Shown one piece after another: positions 9,064 to 17,234 of a stretch of DNA of 64,000 bases. Made by a program: the position numbers and the translations under genes. Numbering within the stretch: position 1 is the first letter of the stretch; every line of letters begins with the position of its first letter. The notes beneath the pieces were generated by a model, which saw nothing but the letters and a program-made list of their open reading frames with translations, ran no database searches and had not been told where the DNA came from. Source of the DNA: Rhizobium sp. ICMP 5592 (GTDB lineage Bacteria; Pseudomonadota; Alphaproteobacteria; Rhizobiales; Rhizobiaceae); contig NZ_QSNT01000009.1 of the NCBI RefSeq assembly GCF_009498525.1, forward strand, positions 1 through 64,000, given 5' to 3'.

Positions 9064-9165
9064 TAAAGCGCGTCGCGATCTTTCAGGTTCGCTCCTCGCG
9101 CTTTAGGTCTTTGTTTTTCCGCATGTCGTTAGCGCAAAACCGCTGCCCACTTTTGCGCGACATGC
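9064..9165. repeat. RIME-like rhizobial intergenic palindromic element
   Basis: Two stem-loops lie between convergent genes. TAAAGCGCG (9064-9072) pairs with CGCGCTTTA (9097-9105). GCATGTCG and GCGCAAAA (9121-9139) pair with TTTTGCGC and GACATGC (9151-9165). This layout matches intergenic mosaic elements dispersed in Rhizobium and Agrobacterium genomes, as I remember them. It may also end transcription from both sides. Only one copy is seen in this window. Confidence 0.7.
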
Positions 9166-9166
9166 T

Positions 9167-10057
9167 TTAGCCTGCGCTCGTCAATTCGGCGGCGATCGTG
9201 TCCAGCGCGTCCAGGCTTGCCGCTTCAGCGATTTTCAGGTTCGGTGGCAATACATTGCCCCATACCGCATGGCCCGTCCGCTTGCCGACGAGATATTTGA
9301 CCGCCGGAATGAGCGGGTGAGCGGCGATCGCCTGCCTGAGGTTTCCGACCCTATCGAGAGTCGCGTGATCGCTCTGGTTCTTCCATAGCCGTGCCGAGGA
9401 TTGCGGGTCGATATTGATGGTTGCCGAAATACAGCCGGCGAAATTATCCTTTTCCGCCTCGGCAAGAGCTGCCTCGTTGCTCGGGAAGACGGCAAAGCCG
9501 GGAATTTGTGCGAGCTTACGGGCATAGTCCAGATTGCCTGAACTATCCTTTGCGCCGCGGATGCGCTCGGGAAACATTTGGATGAGTTTTGCTGCCAGGG
9601 CGGGTGAGAACTCGATGCCTGTCAACTGCGGGAAGTTGTAGAGATACAGGCTGATAGGCGTTTCGGCTGTCTCTCGAATGACTTCGGCGAACCAGGCAAA
9701 AAGCCCCTCATCCTGGACCGGCTTGTAGTAGTAAGGCGGCAGGACGAGCGCGGCGGCATAACCCAGCTCGCAAGCCTGCCGTGTCAAGGCGATCGTCGTT
9801 TCAAGATCGGGCGTTCCGGTGCCCACCATCATCCTGCCGCCGTCGAGGCCCTTTGCGGCGGCGGCCATGAGCGCGCTTCTTTGCACGGAGGAGAGCGCGT
9901 TAGCCTCGCCCGTCGTTCCCAGCACATTGAGAAAATCGCATCCTTCCGCCAGGCACCAGCGGCCGTGTTCAAGGAAAGCATCCACATCGACGGTTCTGTT
10001 TTCGGTGAAGGGGGTAGGTACGGCTGCGACGACGCCACCGATCTTTGCTGCTGTCAT
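9167..10057 (-). CDS. dihydrodipicolinate synthase/N-acetylneuraminate lyase family aldolase
   Basis: A TIM-barrel class I aldolase of about 296 residues. It shows LGTTGEANALSS (GTTGE motif), a catalytic Tyr in YLYNFPQLTG and the Schiff-base Lys in RGAKDSSGN. The ATG at 10057 is preferred to an in-frame TTG at 10093. The family condenses or cleaves pyruvate-containing compounds; because the gene sits with a ferredoxin gene and opposite a catabolic operon, a degradative aldolase is more likely than lysine biosynthesis. The substrate is unknown. Confidence 0.85.
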   Translation of the reverse strand: MTAAKIGGVVAAVPTPFTENRTVDVDAFLEHGRWCLAEGCDFLNVLGTTGEANALSSVQRSALMAAAAKGLDGGRMMVGTGTPDLETTIALTRQACELGYAAALVLPPYYYKPVQDEGLFAWFAEVIRETAETPISLYLYNFPQLTGIEFSPALAAKLIQMFPERIRGAKDSSGNLDYARKLAQIPGFAVFPSNEAALAEAEKDNFAGCISATINIDPQSSARLWKNQSDHATLDRVGNLRQAIAAHPLIPAVKYLVGKRTGHAVWGNVLPPNLKIAEAASLDALDTIAAELTSAG

Positions 10058-10093
10058 GTCGATTTCCGTTCTCGATCGAGAGGCCTGTCTCAA

Positions 10094-10420
10094 TCAGGCT
10101 CTTTCATAGGCGGCGACGAGCGGGTGATCGCGATTGGTCGTATGGTTTTTGTCCCATCCGCCGGGCGAGCCCCAGTTGGTGACGTCGGGGCCGAAGAAGT
10201 CCTGATTGACGGCTTTGAACTGAACACGGCCCTGCGGAATGTCCTCGTCCCATGAAATGGCATCGACCGGACAGACCGACAGGCACAGGCCGCAATTGAT
10301 GCACTCGCCTGGATGTATGTAGTACATCCGCCCGCCTTCGTAGATGCAGTCCACGGGACAGGCGACCGTGCAATCGCCATCCTTAACGTCGATACAGGGA
10401 TCGGTAATGACATAGGCCAT
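10094..10420 (-). CDS. 7Fe-type ferredoxin (3Fe-4S/4Fe-4S)
   Basis: A 108-residue ferredoxin. The N-terminal run CIDVKDGDCTVACPVDC is followed by CINCGLCLSVCPVDA. By comparison with FdxA-type 7Fe ferredoxins, the first, second and last cysteines can hold a 3Fe-4S cluster and the rest a 4Fe-4S cluster; the non-ligand Cys usually at position 11 is Val here. The ATG at 10420 has GAGG nine bases upstream. The aldolase gene starts 36 bases after its stop. It probably supplies electrons to a local redox enzyme, perhaps the FAD oxidoreductase at 3411. Confidence 0.88.
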   Translation of the reverse strand: MAYVITDPCIDVKDGDCTVACPVDCIYEGGRMYYIHPGECINCGLCLSVCPVDAISWDEDIPQGRVQFKAVNQDFFGPDVTNWGSPGGWDKNHTTNRDHPLVAAYERA

Positions 10421-10570
10421 CCGGCCGCACCTCAATCTTCACTTGAGACGAGTATGTCAAAGGATGGCGTTGCGAAAAAGCACCGATTTTCGTTGTTTCG
10501 ATTGCCGAAAAGGCAACGCGAGCAACCATGCGGGGCGGCCAGCGCACCATTGCGCTTTGGGCGCGCCTCC

Positions 10571-10999
10571 TCAACCGCGAGGCAGCACCGGCAATTTCTT
10601 GCTTCGCCCCCACAGAACGAACAGCGAGAGAGAAAGCAGGACAATATTGAGGGGTAGCGCCATGGCAAGCTCACCCCTAACGGCATGAAAGCCGATGGCA
10701 AGAACTTGGATCATGACAAAGCCCAAAGCCGCCAAAGGTGCGAGCCGCGGCAAAATACGGGTGAGTGTCGGCAGAACGATGCCGATCGCACCCGAAAGTT
10801 CGCAGATGCCGATAAAACGCAACAACCAATAGGGAAGCTCAGTGGCGTAATTTATGCCCGACGCGGCGAGCGCTTCCGGTGCCATGAAGGTTTTCATAAC
10901 GCCGGCCAAGCCGAAAAGGCTAGCGAGGATGAGTTGGGCGATCCAGAACAGGATGGCCCATTTCGTGAATGGTGTGGGAAGTGCTAAAGTCTGCTTCAT
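10571..10999 (-). CDS. DoxX-like small membrane protein
   Basis: A 142-residue integral membrane protein with about four hydrophobic helices (ILFWIAQLILASLFGLAGVMK, LPYWLLRFIGICELSGAIGIVLP, LAPLAALGFVMIQVLAIGF, MALPLNIVLLSLSLFVLW). The KTFMAPEALAASG and GICELSGAIGIVLP segments fit the DoxX/DoxX-like family. The ATG at 10999 is supported by an AGGAGA site in the upstream TAGGAGACACC. It diverges from an HxlR-type leader across a palindromic operator, an arrangement often seen for HxlR-controlled redox or membrane genes. Confidence 0.75.
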   Translation of the reverse strand: MKQTLALPTPFTKWAILFWIAQLILASLFGLAGVMKTFMAPEALAASGINYATELPYWLLRFIGICELSGAIGIVLPTLTRILPRLAPLAALGFVMIQVLAIGFHAVRGELAMALPLNIVLLSLSLFVLWGRSKKLPVLPRG

Positions 11000-11016
11000 C
11001 TGTTTGGTGTCTCCTA

Positions 11017-11042
11017 CGAACATTATGTTCGCAACACTAAGA
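11017..11042. promoter_or_regulatory. HxlR-type operator between divergent genes
   Basis: A perfect palindrome, CGAAC-ATTAT-GTTCG (11017-11031), is followed by CAACACTAAGAC. It overlaps the region upstream of the DoxX-like gene and precedes a TTG-started HxlR-like leader at 11077. The same GTTCG and CACTAAGA elements occur at 9-24 in front of an intact HxlR gene. Inference: it is an HxlR-family binding site, possibly now controlled in trans by the intact regulator at 61-462. Confidence 0.5.
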
Positions 11043-11076
11043 CGCATTCTGTAATCGATCGCAAGACGGCACTTTT

Positions 11077-11468
11077 TTGAGCGAAGCGACCACAGATGTT
11101 AGAATTGCGGATCAGCTAAACGATGAACCGGCGCTTCGTTCTCTCGCGCAGGAGCGGACGTCATCTTGGCGGGGCGCGGATGATTCTGATGGAGCGGCGC
11201 GGCAGTCCGTTGGAGGTCGAAGACCTCGCCCGGGAGTTCGGTATCAGCTATCCCTATTTCCGGCGGCTGTTTCGCGAGCAGACCGGCATGTCGGCAAAGC
11301 AGTATCAGATGACTGTCCGGATTCAGCGCGCTCGCGACTTCCTGGTCAATACCGACAAGTCAATAAAGGAGATCGCTGGGTTTTCATTCGGCTTTTCATT
11401 TCTCAAACCAGTTTCGTCAAATGATCGGCTGTACGCCGACAGATTACCGCGCCCTGCCTCGAGCGTAG
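11077..11468 (+). pseudogene. chimeric HxlR leader / AraC-type regulator remnant
   Basis: The sequence starts with TTG and MSEATTDVR, almost the same as the HxlR protein at 61 (MSEAHTDVR), but HxlR homology stops within about 20 codons. An AraC/XylS DNA-binding region then appears in another frame from about 11180 (PLEVEDLAREFGISYPYFRRLFREQTG). It runs to IKEIAGFSFGFS near 11396, shifts by one base, and ends as HFSNQFRQMIGCTPTDYRALPRA with TAG at 11466-11468. No intact frame spans it. It looks like a deletion joining two regulator genes, followed by a frameshift. Confidence 0.7.
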
Positions 11469-11573
11469 CCCATTCAGGCCCGATTTGGCGCTGTCCCTTG
11501 ATCTCTCGCTAAGCGCAATACGAGCGGTAAAAATGTCGTGGCCTTAGTCTTTGATCGCTACAGGCGCGTATTC

Positions 11574-11828
11574 TTAAACACGCACGTCTACTTTTTTTTG
11601 TGAGACAGACCATTCAACGTCGCATTTCGGCGGCTCGCCCATTTTGCCTTTATACACATGCCACCAGGCAAACAATGCCTGCATCACTGGCTTGAGTGTG
11701 TGGGCTGCCGGCGTGATCGAATATTCTACTCGTGGCGGTACTTCGGCAAAGATCTGGCGGGAGATCCGTCCGTCAGCCTCGAGCTCACGCAGCTGTGCGG
11801 CCAGCATGTGCTGAGTGCCGCGGGCCAC
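11574..11828 (-). pseudogene. truncated HxlR-family regulator
   Basis: The C-terminal two thirds of an HxlR protein is clear: TQHMLAAQLRELEADGRISRQIFAEVPPRVEYSITPAAHTLKPVMQALFAWWHVY. The N-terminal GDKW-type segment is missing. Upstream, in the same frame, RRYPELR is followed by an abnormal stretch instead of the usual short linker, so the gene appears broken by an insertion or shift. A GTG at 11828 could start only a partial product. GGTGTT and AACACC form an inverted repeat at 11850-11869, just upstream. Confidence 0.6.
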
Positions 11829-12120
11829 TTCGTAATGTCGCGATTCCGAGGTGTTGTTATGTGAACACCGCAGTTCCGGATATCTTCTTCCCAGAGTAGA
11901 CCGGTCCCCTTCCTTTGATCTCCCCTCCCGCCCGCAGGACTTTGGCGAGATGATCAGATTACCAAAATCCGAAGTCGTCTATATGCAGGTTGGCTTTCAG
12001 GATGTCTTTGTATGTGAGAGCGATAGTCGTCAGGATTGAAGGACACGGATAGCGCCCGTTATAAACGAAGAGACGACCCTGCTGAAGCAAGGCCGCTCTC
12101 CGAACATTAGACACCGGAGA

Positions 12121-12972
12121 TCAGAACTTGCCGTTGTCGTTCTTCCAGTCGGCCTTCGCCGGAATGGCTTCGAGGGTATCCCAATGCTCGGCAATCTTGC
12201 CATTTTCGACGCGGAAGAGATCGTAGAACGATGTCGATTTGCCGCCGAATGTGCCTTCGCTGGCGGTCAGGACGAAGTTGCCTTCGCCCAGCACATGATG
12301 AATGGTGTCGTACTTCATGGTGATGCCGGCGTCTGCCATCGCCTTCAACGCCGCGCCGAGGCCAGATAGTCCGTCGCCAATCTGCGGGTTGTGCTGGATG
12401 TAATTGTCACCATCGAAATAGGTAGTCAGCTTCTCCATTCGACCGTTGATCAGGATGTCGTCGACGAAGTTTTTGACCAGCGTCTTGTTTTCGACAGTCT
12501 TGCCCAGATCTTTTGCCTCAGTCGGGCCGTCGGTCATGGTGTGGTTGCTCGGGTTGGGCCCAGAGGTTTCCTGGAGGTTGTCCCAGTGTTCGACTATCTT
12601 GCCATTTTCATAGCGGAAGATGTCGAAGCCGATCTTCGGGCCGAAGAAATTGTAATCTGTATGCGTAAAGACGAAATCACCGTCCTGATAGGCGCGAACG
12701 GTATTAACCTTTGCAGAGCCCTTCGGCAGAGCTGCAAGAAGAGCGCCGAAGCCGGCAAGGCCATCGGCAGCCCCGAGATTGTGCTGGATGTACTTGTCTG
12801 GATTGATGACGGCGACGGGTTCACCTGCACCGGTTTCGATGGCTTTCAAAAGGTCGACGACCTCTTTCTTTTGCGTAGTCATGCTTGTCTCCGAATGGGC
12901 CGCCTGTGCTGCGGCGAGGGTGAAAACGCCTGCCACGAATGCGCGGCTAATCTGTGCGAAAATCTGCTTCAT
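12121..12972 (-). CDS. secreted protein with two SnoaL/NTF2-like domains
   Basis: A 283-residue protein with a Sec-type signal peptide (hydrophobic core FVAGVFTLAAAQAAHSE). The mature part is an internal duplication: residues about 33-145 and 155-275 each contain a YIQHN motif, a DG(L)xGxGA segment, and a DxFRxENGKIxEHWD motif, which is typical of SnoaL-like polyketide-cyclase/NTF2 folds. Such proteins are often of unknown function or act in small-molecule turnover. AGGA precedes the ATG. A TGTAT...ATACA element lies in its promoter, matching one before the Rrf2 gene. Confidence 0.8.
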   Translation of the reverse strand: MKQIFAQISRAFVAGVFTLAAAQAAHSETSMTTQKKEVVDLLKAIETGAGEPVAVINPDKYIQHNLGAADGLAGFGALLAALPKGSAKVNTVRAYQDGDFVFTHTDYNFFGPKIGFDIFRYENGKIVEHWDNLQETSGPNPSNHTMTDGPTEAKDLGKTVENKTLVKNFVDDILINGRMEKLTTYFDGDNYIQHNPQIGDGLSGLGAALKAMADAGITMKYDTIHHVLGEGNFVLTASEGTFGGKSTSFYDLFRVENGKIAEHWDTLEAIPAKADWKNDNGKF

Positions 12973-12997
12973 TTGCCAGTCCTGATTTGGGATCGTA

Positions 12998-13020
12998 TAT
13001 GTATCTAAAGTGAATACATA
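12998..13020. promoter_or_regulatory. palindromic operator before the SnoaL-like gene
   Basis: TATGTAT (12998-13004) and ATACATA (13014-13020) form a perfect inverted repeat separated by nine bases, 26 bases upstream of the SnoaL-like start codon. The half-site TGTAT/ATACA is shared with the palindrome upstream of the adjacent Rrf2 gene, suggesting control by that regulator. Confidence 0.45.
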
Positions 13021-13063
13021 TTTTTGTAAAGCAGATTCGCTCTGAAATCCTCGTTAGTTAAAC

Positions 13064-13504
13064 TTAACCGAAATTGCGAAGCGTGGGCTCAAGAGCTATG
13101 ATCTCGCCAGCCATTTCTGCGATTGTCGAACGAGCAAGTTCCGCCTGTAATGCTCCTTCCGCATCGCTGATCCTGGTTTCCAATGTCGCCTGAATGTTGC
13201 GGCCAACGGGACATTGGGGATTGGGTGTCGAGTGCATCGGGATGATTTTTCCTTCGTCCACCACAATAGCCTTGTAGACGTCAAGGAGGGTGATGTTTTC
13301 AGCATTTTTCGCGAGCAGGGCGCCGCCGCGTGTTCCCATCTGCGCGGTTACCAGGCCGGCTTTTGCCAAACGCGACAACAGCTTGCGGATCAAAGAAGGA
13401 TTGGTATTGACGCTTGAGGCAATCAGTTCCGAAGACGCAGGGATTCCCGCCTGGGTCTCCATGAAGGTTAGAATGTGAACGGCGACGGAGAACTGGGTGT
13501 TCAT
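13064..13504 (-). CDS. Rrf2-family transcriptional regulator (YwnA-like)
   Basis: A 146-residue winged-helix protein beginning MNTQFSVAVHILTFME and continuing with the Rrf2 pattern: SSVNTNPSLIRKLLSRLAKAGLVTAQMGTRGGALLAKNAENITLLDVYKAI. It has one Cys (NPQCPVG) rather than the three that hold an Fe-S cluster in IscR, so it belongs to the YwnA-type, cluster-free group. It is 91 bases upstream of, and in the same direction as, the SnoaL-like gene, and similar palindromes precede both, indicating autoregulation and control of that gene. Confidence 0.85.
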   Translation of the reverse strand: MNTQFSVAVHILTFMETQAGIPASSELIASSVNTNPSLIRKLLSRLAKAGLVTAQMGTRGGALLAKNAENITLLDVYKAIVVDEGKIIPMHSTPNPQCPVGRNIQATLETRISDAEGALQAELARSTIAEMAGEIIALEPTLRNFG

Positions 13505-13522
13505 ACAATTGACCTTTTATTG

Positions 13523-13537
13523 TGTATTCATAATACA
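13523..13537. promoter_or_regulatory. palindromic operator before the Rrf2 gene
   Basis: TGTAT (13523-13527) and ATACA (13533-13537) are separated by five bases, about 20 bases upstream of the Rrf2 start codon. The same half-sites recur at 12998-13020. The shared motif supports negative autoregulation by the Rrf2 protein. Confidence 0.45.
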
Positions 13538-13549
13538 TACAGTTGGCGC

Positions 13550-14440
13550 CCGGAGCAAGTTTCGGTCAAAGATACAAATGGCAGAGGTGTTCCCATGAAG
13601 CTGATTAGGGGTACAGCCGGCCATGCTGGTCGACGTATTGGGATTCAGAGTGTATTTCTGCAATAATACCCGCTAAGGACGTTTTACGGATGACGGGGAA
13701 AACAGGGCTTCCGCTTGTGGACGCCCGGCGGCTTCTGCATCATCGGCGGCATGTTCCTGCTGTTGCTCTTGCCCCGCTCCCTCCCATTCTCGGTCGATAC
13801 CCATGTTGGGTGCGTCATCATGGGGAGTGATCGTGTCAGCGCCGTGCCTCGGAAAAAACACTGCAACCGTCTTGGCGGTCGCGTTCTCACAGCTCCATTG
13901 CTGAATTTATTAGTCTCGTGCATGCCAGACATTAACATAACGCAATGCCTACGGTGTTAGCGCGAGGCACCTTGATATGTCGCAGGACGTGTGCCGCTCG
14001 CTACCTGCCTGCACGTGGCGTTGCGAGTCGTACCCACCGACGTCGCCCTTGTCGGGGCGTGAATTGGACGCCCGCTACCTGATCGACATCCACCGCGCGA
14101 CAGCAGGATGTGGTTGCTTGTTGAGGAAACGCTCATTCGTGGCGGCAAGGGAGGGGTTCTGGCCCCTCCCTTGCCTACGAGACACGAGACGAGAAAAAGT
14201 GCGGCGTCATTTACACCATGCGCGGCACGCCCTTCGGGGATGCCTAAACCAATGCCGTGGGGAATATGGTCTGCGTTATTGACCTGATGGGGTGGATGCC
14301 CGGCGGTTAGCATTGTGCGCCTTCTCAGCACCGTGATGGCGCTTACGAGGACAGGCGGATTATATCTGTTCATAGCGTTTTGCCCTCCGCAGAAGCATCC
14401 CCATTCTTGTGGATGGTGCAGACCGCCTATTAGACGGATC
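13550..14440. other. gene-poor stretch with no recognised gene
   Basis: About 0.9 kb between the Rrf2 gene and the nitrile/amide operon. Open frames exist on both strands (for example minus 13957-14451 and plus 13715-13960), but none has a convincing RBS, codon pattern or recognisable family. The plus-strand frame at 13715 has one hydrophobic stretch, which I do not regard as sufficient. A perfect 13-base-pair hairpin lies at 14144-14175. The stretch may be decayed mobile DNA. Confidence 0.4.
14144..14175. repeat. perfect 13-bp hairpin
   Basis: GGCAAGGGAGGGG (14144-14156) pairs perfectly with CCCCTCCCTTGCC (14163-14175) around the loop TTCTGG. There is no downstream T-tract on either strand, so it is not a standard intrinsic terminator. 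It is the only strong structure in this gene-poor stretch. Confidence 0.6.
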
Positions 14441-14468
14441 GTGCCCCACAAAAATAAGGGGAACTACA

Positions 14469-15770
14469 ATGACCATCTACAGACAAAATTCCGCGCCGAT
14501 CACACGCCGCACGCTTCTCGGCTCTGCCGCCGCCGGAGCTGCAGGAATGGCTGCTTCGAGCATCTTTCCCACACCCGCATTGGCTCAGAAAGCCAAGCTC
14601 AAGGTCGGCTATGTCAGCCCCGTGACCGGGCTTTTCGCGACCTTTGCAGAAGCTGATCCGTTCCTCCTGAAGCAGGTGCGCAAGGCCCTGAAGGGTGGCA
14701 TCGTCAACAACGGGAAGACATACGAGCTCGAGATCATCGATGTCGACGACCAGACCAATCCCGATCGCTCGACGAGCGCGACCCAGCAGCTCATCAATTC
14801 CGACGAGGTGAACATCGTTCTTGCTCAAGGTGCATTGGGCATCAAGAACATCAGCGCCCAGTGCGAACTCGCCGGAGTGCCTTCCATTACGACTATGGAT
14901 CCTTGGCAAGGCTGGCTGTTTCCGCAAGGCGGCAAGCCTGAAACCGGCTTCAAATATGCCAATCACTTCTTCTGGGGCATCGAAGACATCATCTCGACGT
15001 ATGTCGGAATGTGGTCTTCCCTCGACACCAACAAGAAGATCGGTTCCTGCTTCACCAATGACCCGCCCGGACAGACGTTCTTCAGCAACGAGATCGGCTT
15101 TCCGCCTGCGCTGAAGAAGGCGGGTTTCGAGATGGTCGATGTCGGCCTCTTTGAGCCGGGGTCAAACGACTTCTCCCGTCAGATCGCCGCCTTCCGCGAC
15201 GCCGGCTGCGACATCATGACCGGGCTGTTCGACCCTCCGGACTGGGTGGTGTTCTGGCGTCAGGCGATGCAGGCGGGCTTCAAGCCCAAGGTCGTTACCA
15301 TCGCCAAGGCGCTTCTTTTCCCCGCAGGCGTGCAGTCCCTCGGTGCCGCAGCCAACGGAATGTCCACCGAGGTCTGGTGGACGCCCGACTATCCGTTCAA
15401 GTCATCGATCACCGGCCAGTCGTGTGGTGAACTTGCCAAATCCTACGAGGCAGAAACCGGGAAACGCTGGACGCAGCCGATCGGTGTCGTCCATGCCCTT
15501 CTCGAGGCGGGAATAAACGCGCTCCGTACAGCAGACGACCCCACCGATCCCGATTCTGTGGCCGACGCGATCAAGAAGATGACGTTGGAAACGGTTGTCG
15601 GCCCACTCGATTGGGCCAATAGTCCGATCAAGAGCGTGGCGAAGATGGCGATCGCCGGCGGACAGTGGAACGTCGCGCCAAGCGGCGAATTCGACTTGGC
15701 CGTCGTCTACAATCAGGGCATGCCTAAAGTTCCGGTGACCGCTCCCTTCGAGATGAAGATCGGCGCATGA
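14469..15770 (+). CDS. ABC transporter substrate-binding protein (Urt/Liv/amide type)
   Basis: A periplasmic binding protein of 433 residues with a Tat-type signal peptide (PITRRTLLGSAAAGAAGMAASS, then an ALAQ cleavage region). The mature part has the Peripla_BP_6 pattern: KVGYVSPVTGLFATFAEAD, then DDQTNPDRSTSATQQLINSDEVNIVLAQGALGIKN. This is the class that binds urea, short amides and branched amino acids. The ATG at 14469 is preceded by AAGGGG about seven bases upstream. Downstream nitrilase and amidase genes suggest an amide- or nitrile-related ligand. Confidence 0.85.
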   Translation: MTIYRQNSAPITRRTLLGSAAAGAAGMAASSIFPTPALAQKAKLKVGYVSPVTGLFATFAEADPFLLKQVRKALKGGIVNNGKTYELEIIDVDDQTNPDRSTSATQQLINSDEVNIVLAQGALGIKNISAQCELAGVPSITTMDPWQGWLFPQGGKPETGFKYANHFFWGIEDIISTYVGMWSSLDTNKKIGSCFTNDPPGQTFFSNEIGFPPALKKAGFEMVDVGLFEPGSNDFSRQIAAFRDAGCDIMTGLFDPPDWVVFWRQAMQAGFKPKVVTIAKALLFPAGVQSLGAAANGMSTEVWWTPDYPFKSSITGQSCGELAKSYEAETGKRWTQPIGVVHALLEAGINALRTADDPTDPDSVADAIKKMTLETVVGPLDWANSPIKSVAKMAIAGGQWNVAPSGEFDLAVVYNQGMPKVPVTAPFEMKIGA

Positions 15771-16540
15771 GCGAAACGCGCGAGAGCATCCCTATGCCCT
15801 CGCCGGACAGGTCCCTTTTCGTCGAAAACATCACCAAGTCGTACGGCGGCGGGCCTCTCGTGCTCAAGGATTTGACACTGGAGGTGAGCCCCGGCGAATT
15901 GTTGGGTGTCATCGGACCCAATGGCTCGGGCAAGACCACATTATTCGGCGTCATTGCCGGGCAGCTTTCGCCCAGTTCGGGCAAAGTGTGCGTCAACGGA
16001 CGGGATATCACCAGGCTTCCAGCGTCCGAACGAGCCCGCAACGGCATCGGCCGAACTTTTCAGGTTCCGCAATGCTTCTTCAACATGTCGGTGTTCGAGA
16101 ACCTCCTGGTCGGAGCACGTTACGCCGGCGACTTGAGCCACGACGCGGCAACGCATTCGGTTCACGATATCCTGGAACGGACCGGTTTCCGCGGGCGTGG
16201 CCACCTGCGCGCCGGGGACCTTCCTCTGCTCGACAGAAAACGATTGGAACTGGCGCGGGCCCTGGCAACCGGACCTTCGATTCTTCTTCTGGACGAAATC
16301 GCCGGGGGCCTCACAGATAACGAGGCCGCTGAAATAGCGACCCTCGTCAAAGAGGTTAACAGTCAGGGGGTCACTGTGATCTGGATCGAACACCTCGTTC
16401 ATATCCTCACCTCCGCCGTTTCACGCATCGTCGTCCTCGGCGAAGGCCGGATCATCGCCGACGGCGAGCCGCACGAAACCATGGCGACGCCCGCTGTGCG
16501 GCAAATCTACCTGGGAATGGAGCCCGATCCAGATGCTTAG
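15767..16540 (+). CDS. ABC transporter ATP-binding protein (LivG/UrtD type)
   Basis: A 257-residue ATPase. Walker A is GPNGSGKTT, and the LivG-like segment NGIGRTFQVPQCFFNMSVFENLLVGARY is present. The usual LSGGQ signature is altered: the region before Walker B reads LPLLDRKRLELARALATGPSILLLDEIAGGLTD. The LLDEIAGGL motif and the IEHLVHIL switch are standard for this class. It starts in an ATGA overlap with the binding-protein gene and overlaps the next ATPase gene by eight bases. Confidence 0.9.
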   Translation: MSETRESIPMPSPDRSLFVENITKSYGGGPLVLKDLTLEVSPGELLGVIGPNGSGKTTLFGVIAGQLSPSSGKVCVNGRDITRLPASERARNGIGRTFQVPQCFFNMSVFENLLVGARYAGDLSHDAATHSVHDILERTGFRGRGHLRAGDLPLLDRKRLELARALATGPSILLLDEIAGGLTDNEAAEIATLVKEVNSQGVTVIWIEHLVHILTSAVSRIVVLGEGRIIADGEPHETMATPAVRQIYLGMEPDPDA

Positions 16541-17234
16541 CATACGTGAACTGGAGGTTGGCTACGGCTCCATGTCCGTGTTGTTCGGCGTTCGCCTCGA
16601 TGTCGCCGCCGGCGAAACGCTTTCTCTGATCGGCTCCAATGGCGCGGGTAAATCGACGCTGTTCAGCGCGATCACGGGCCTTTTGCGACCGACCGCGGGA
16701 CAAATCGAACTCGACGGGATGGTCATCACAGGAAAGCCAACCTCCGCCATTGTTGATCACGGCATCGTCATGGTGCCGGAAGGGCGCAAACTGTTCCCGA
16801 GTTTGACGGTCGAAGAGAACCTGCTCCTGGGCGCCTACCGCAAGAGACGGGGAGAATGGACGCTAGACCGTGTTCTGGAAACCTTCCCCATTCTGAAAGA
16901 TCTACGCCGGAGACCCTCCCAAGCCTTGTCCGGTGGCCAGCAACAGCTCGTCGCAGTCGGCCGCGCCCTGATGGCAAACCCGAAACTTCTGCTCTGCGAC
17001 GAGCTGTCGCTCGGACTTTCGCCCTCGGCGGTCGATGTGGTCTACGCGGGCCTCCAGAAGGTCAAGGAGACCAACGTTTCTCTGGTGCTTGTCGAGCAGG
17101 ATATCGCGCGGGCGCTCAAGGAAAGCGATCGGTACGCCTGCATGCGACATGGCCGCATCGTCCTTCAGGGCAAATCCCTCAACGCCGACCGTACCGAAAT
17201 TTCAAACGCCTATTTCGGAGGCCCGCATGATTGA
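16533..17234 (+). CDS. ABC transporter ATP-binding protein (LivF/UrtE type)
   Basis: The second ATPase of the importer, 233 residues. Walker A is GSNGAGKST, the LivF hallmark MVPEGRKLFPSLTVEENLLLGAY is present, the signature is LSGGQQQLVAVGRALMANPKLLLCDELSLGLSP, and VEQDIARAL carries the switch region. It begins inside the end of the LivG-like gene, and its end overlaps the permease start by eight bases, so all subunits are translationally linked. Confidence 0.93.
   Translation: MLSIRELEVGYGSMSVLFGVRLDVAAGETLSLIGSNGAGKSTLFSAITGLLRPTAGQIELDGMVITGKPTSAIVDHGIVMVPEGRKLFPSLTVEENLLLGAYRKRRGEWTLDRVLETFPILKDLRRRPSQALSGGQQQLVAVGRALMANPKLLLCDELSLGLSPSAVDVVYAGLQKVKETNVSLVLVEQDIARALKESDRYACMRHGRIVLQGKSLNADRTEISNAYFGGPHD

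Noticed and set aside
13957..14451. Minus-strand frame of 164 codons in the gene-poor stretch
   Set aside because: No RBS or recognisable family; composition is that of random GC-rich sequence. Kept only as part of the gene-poor stretch.
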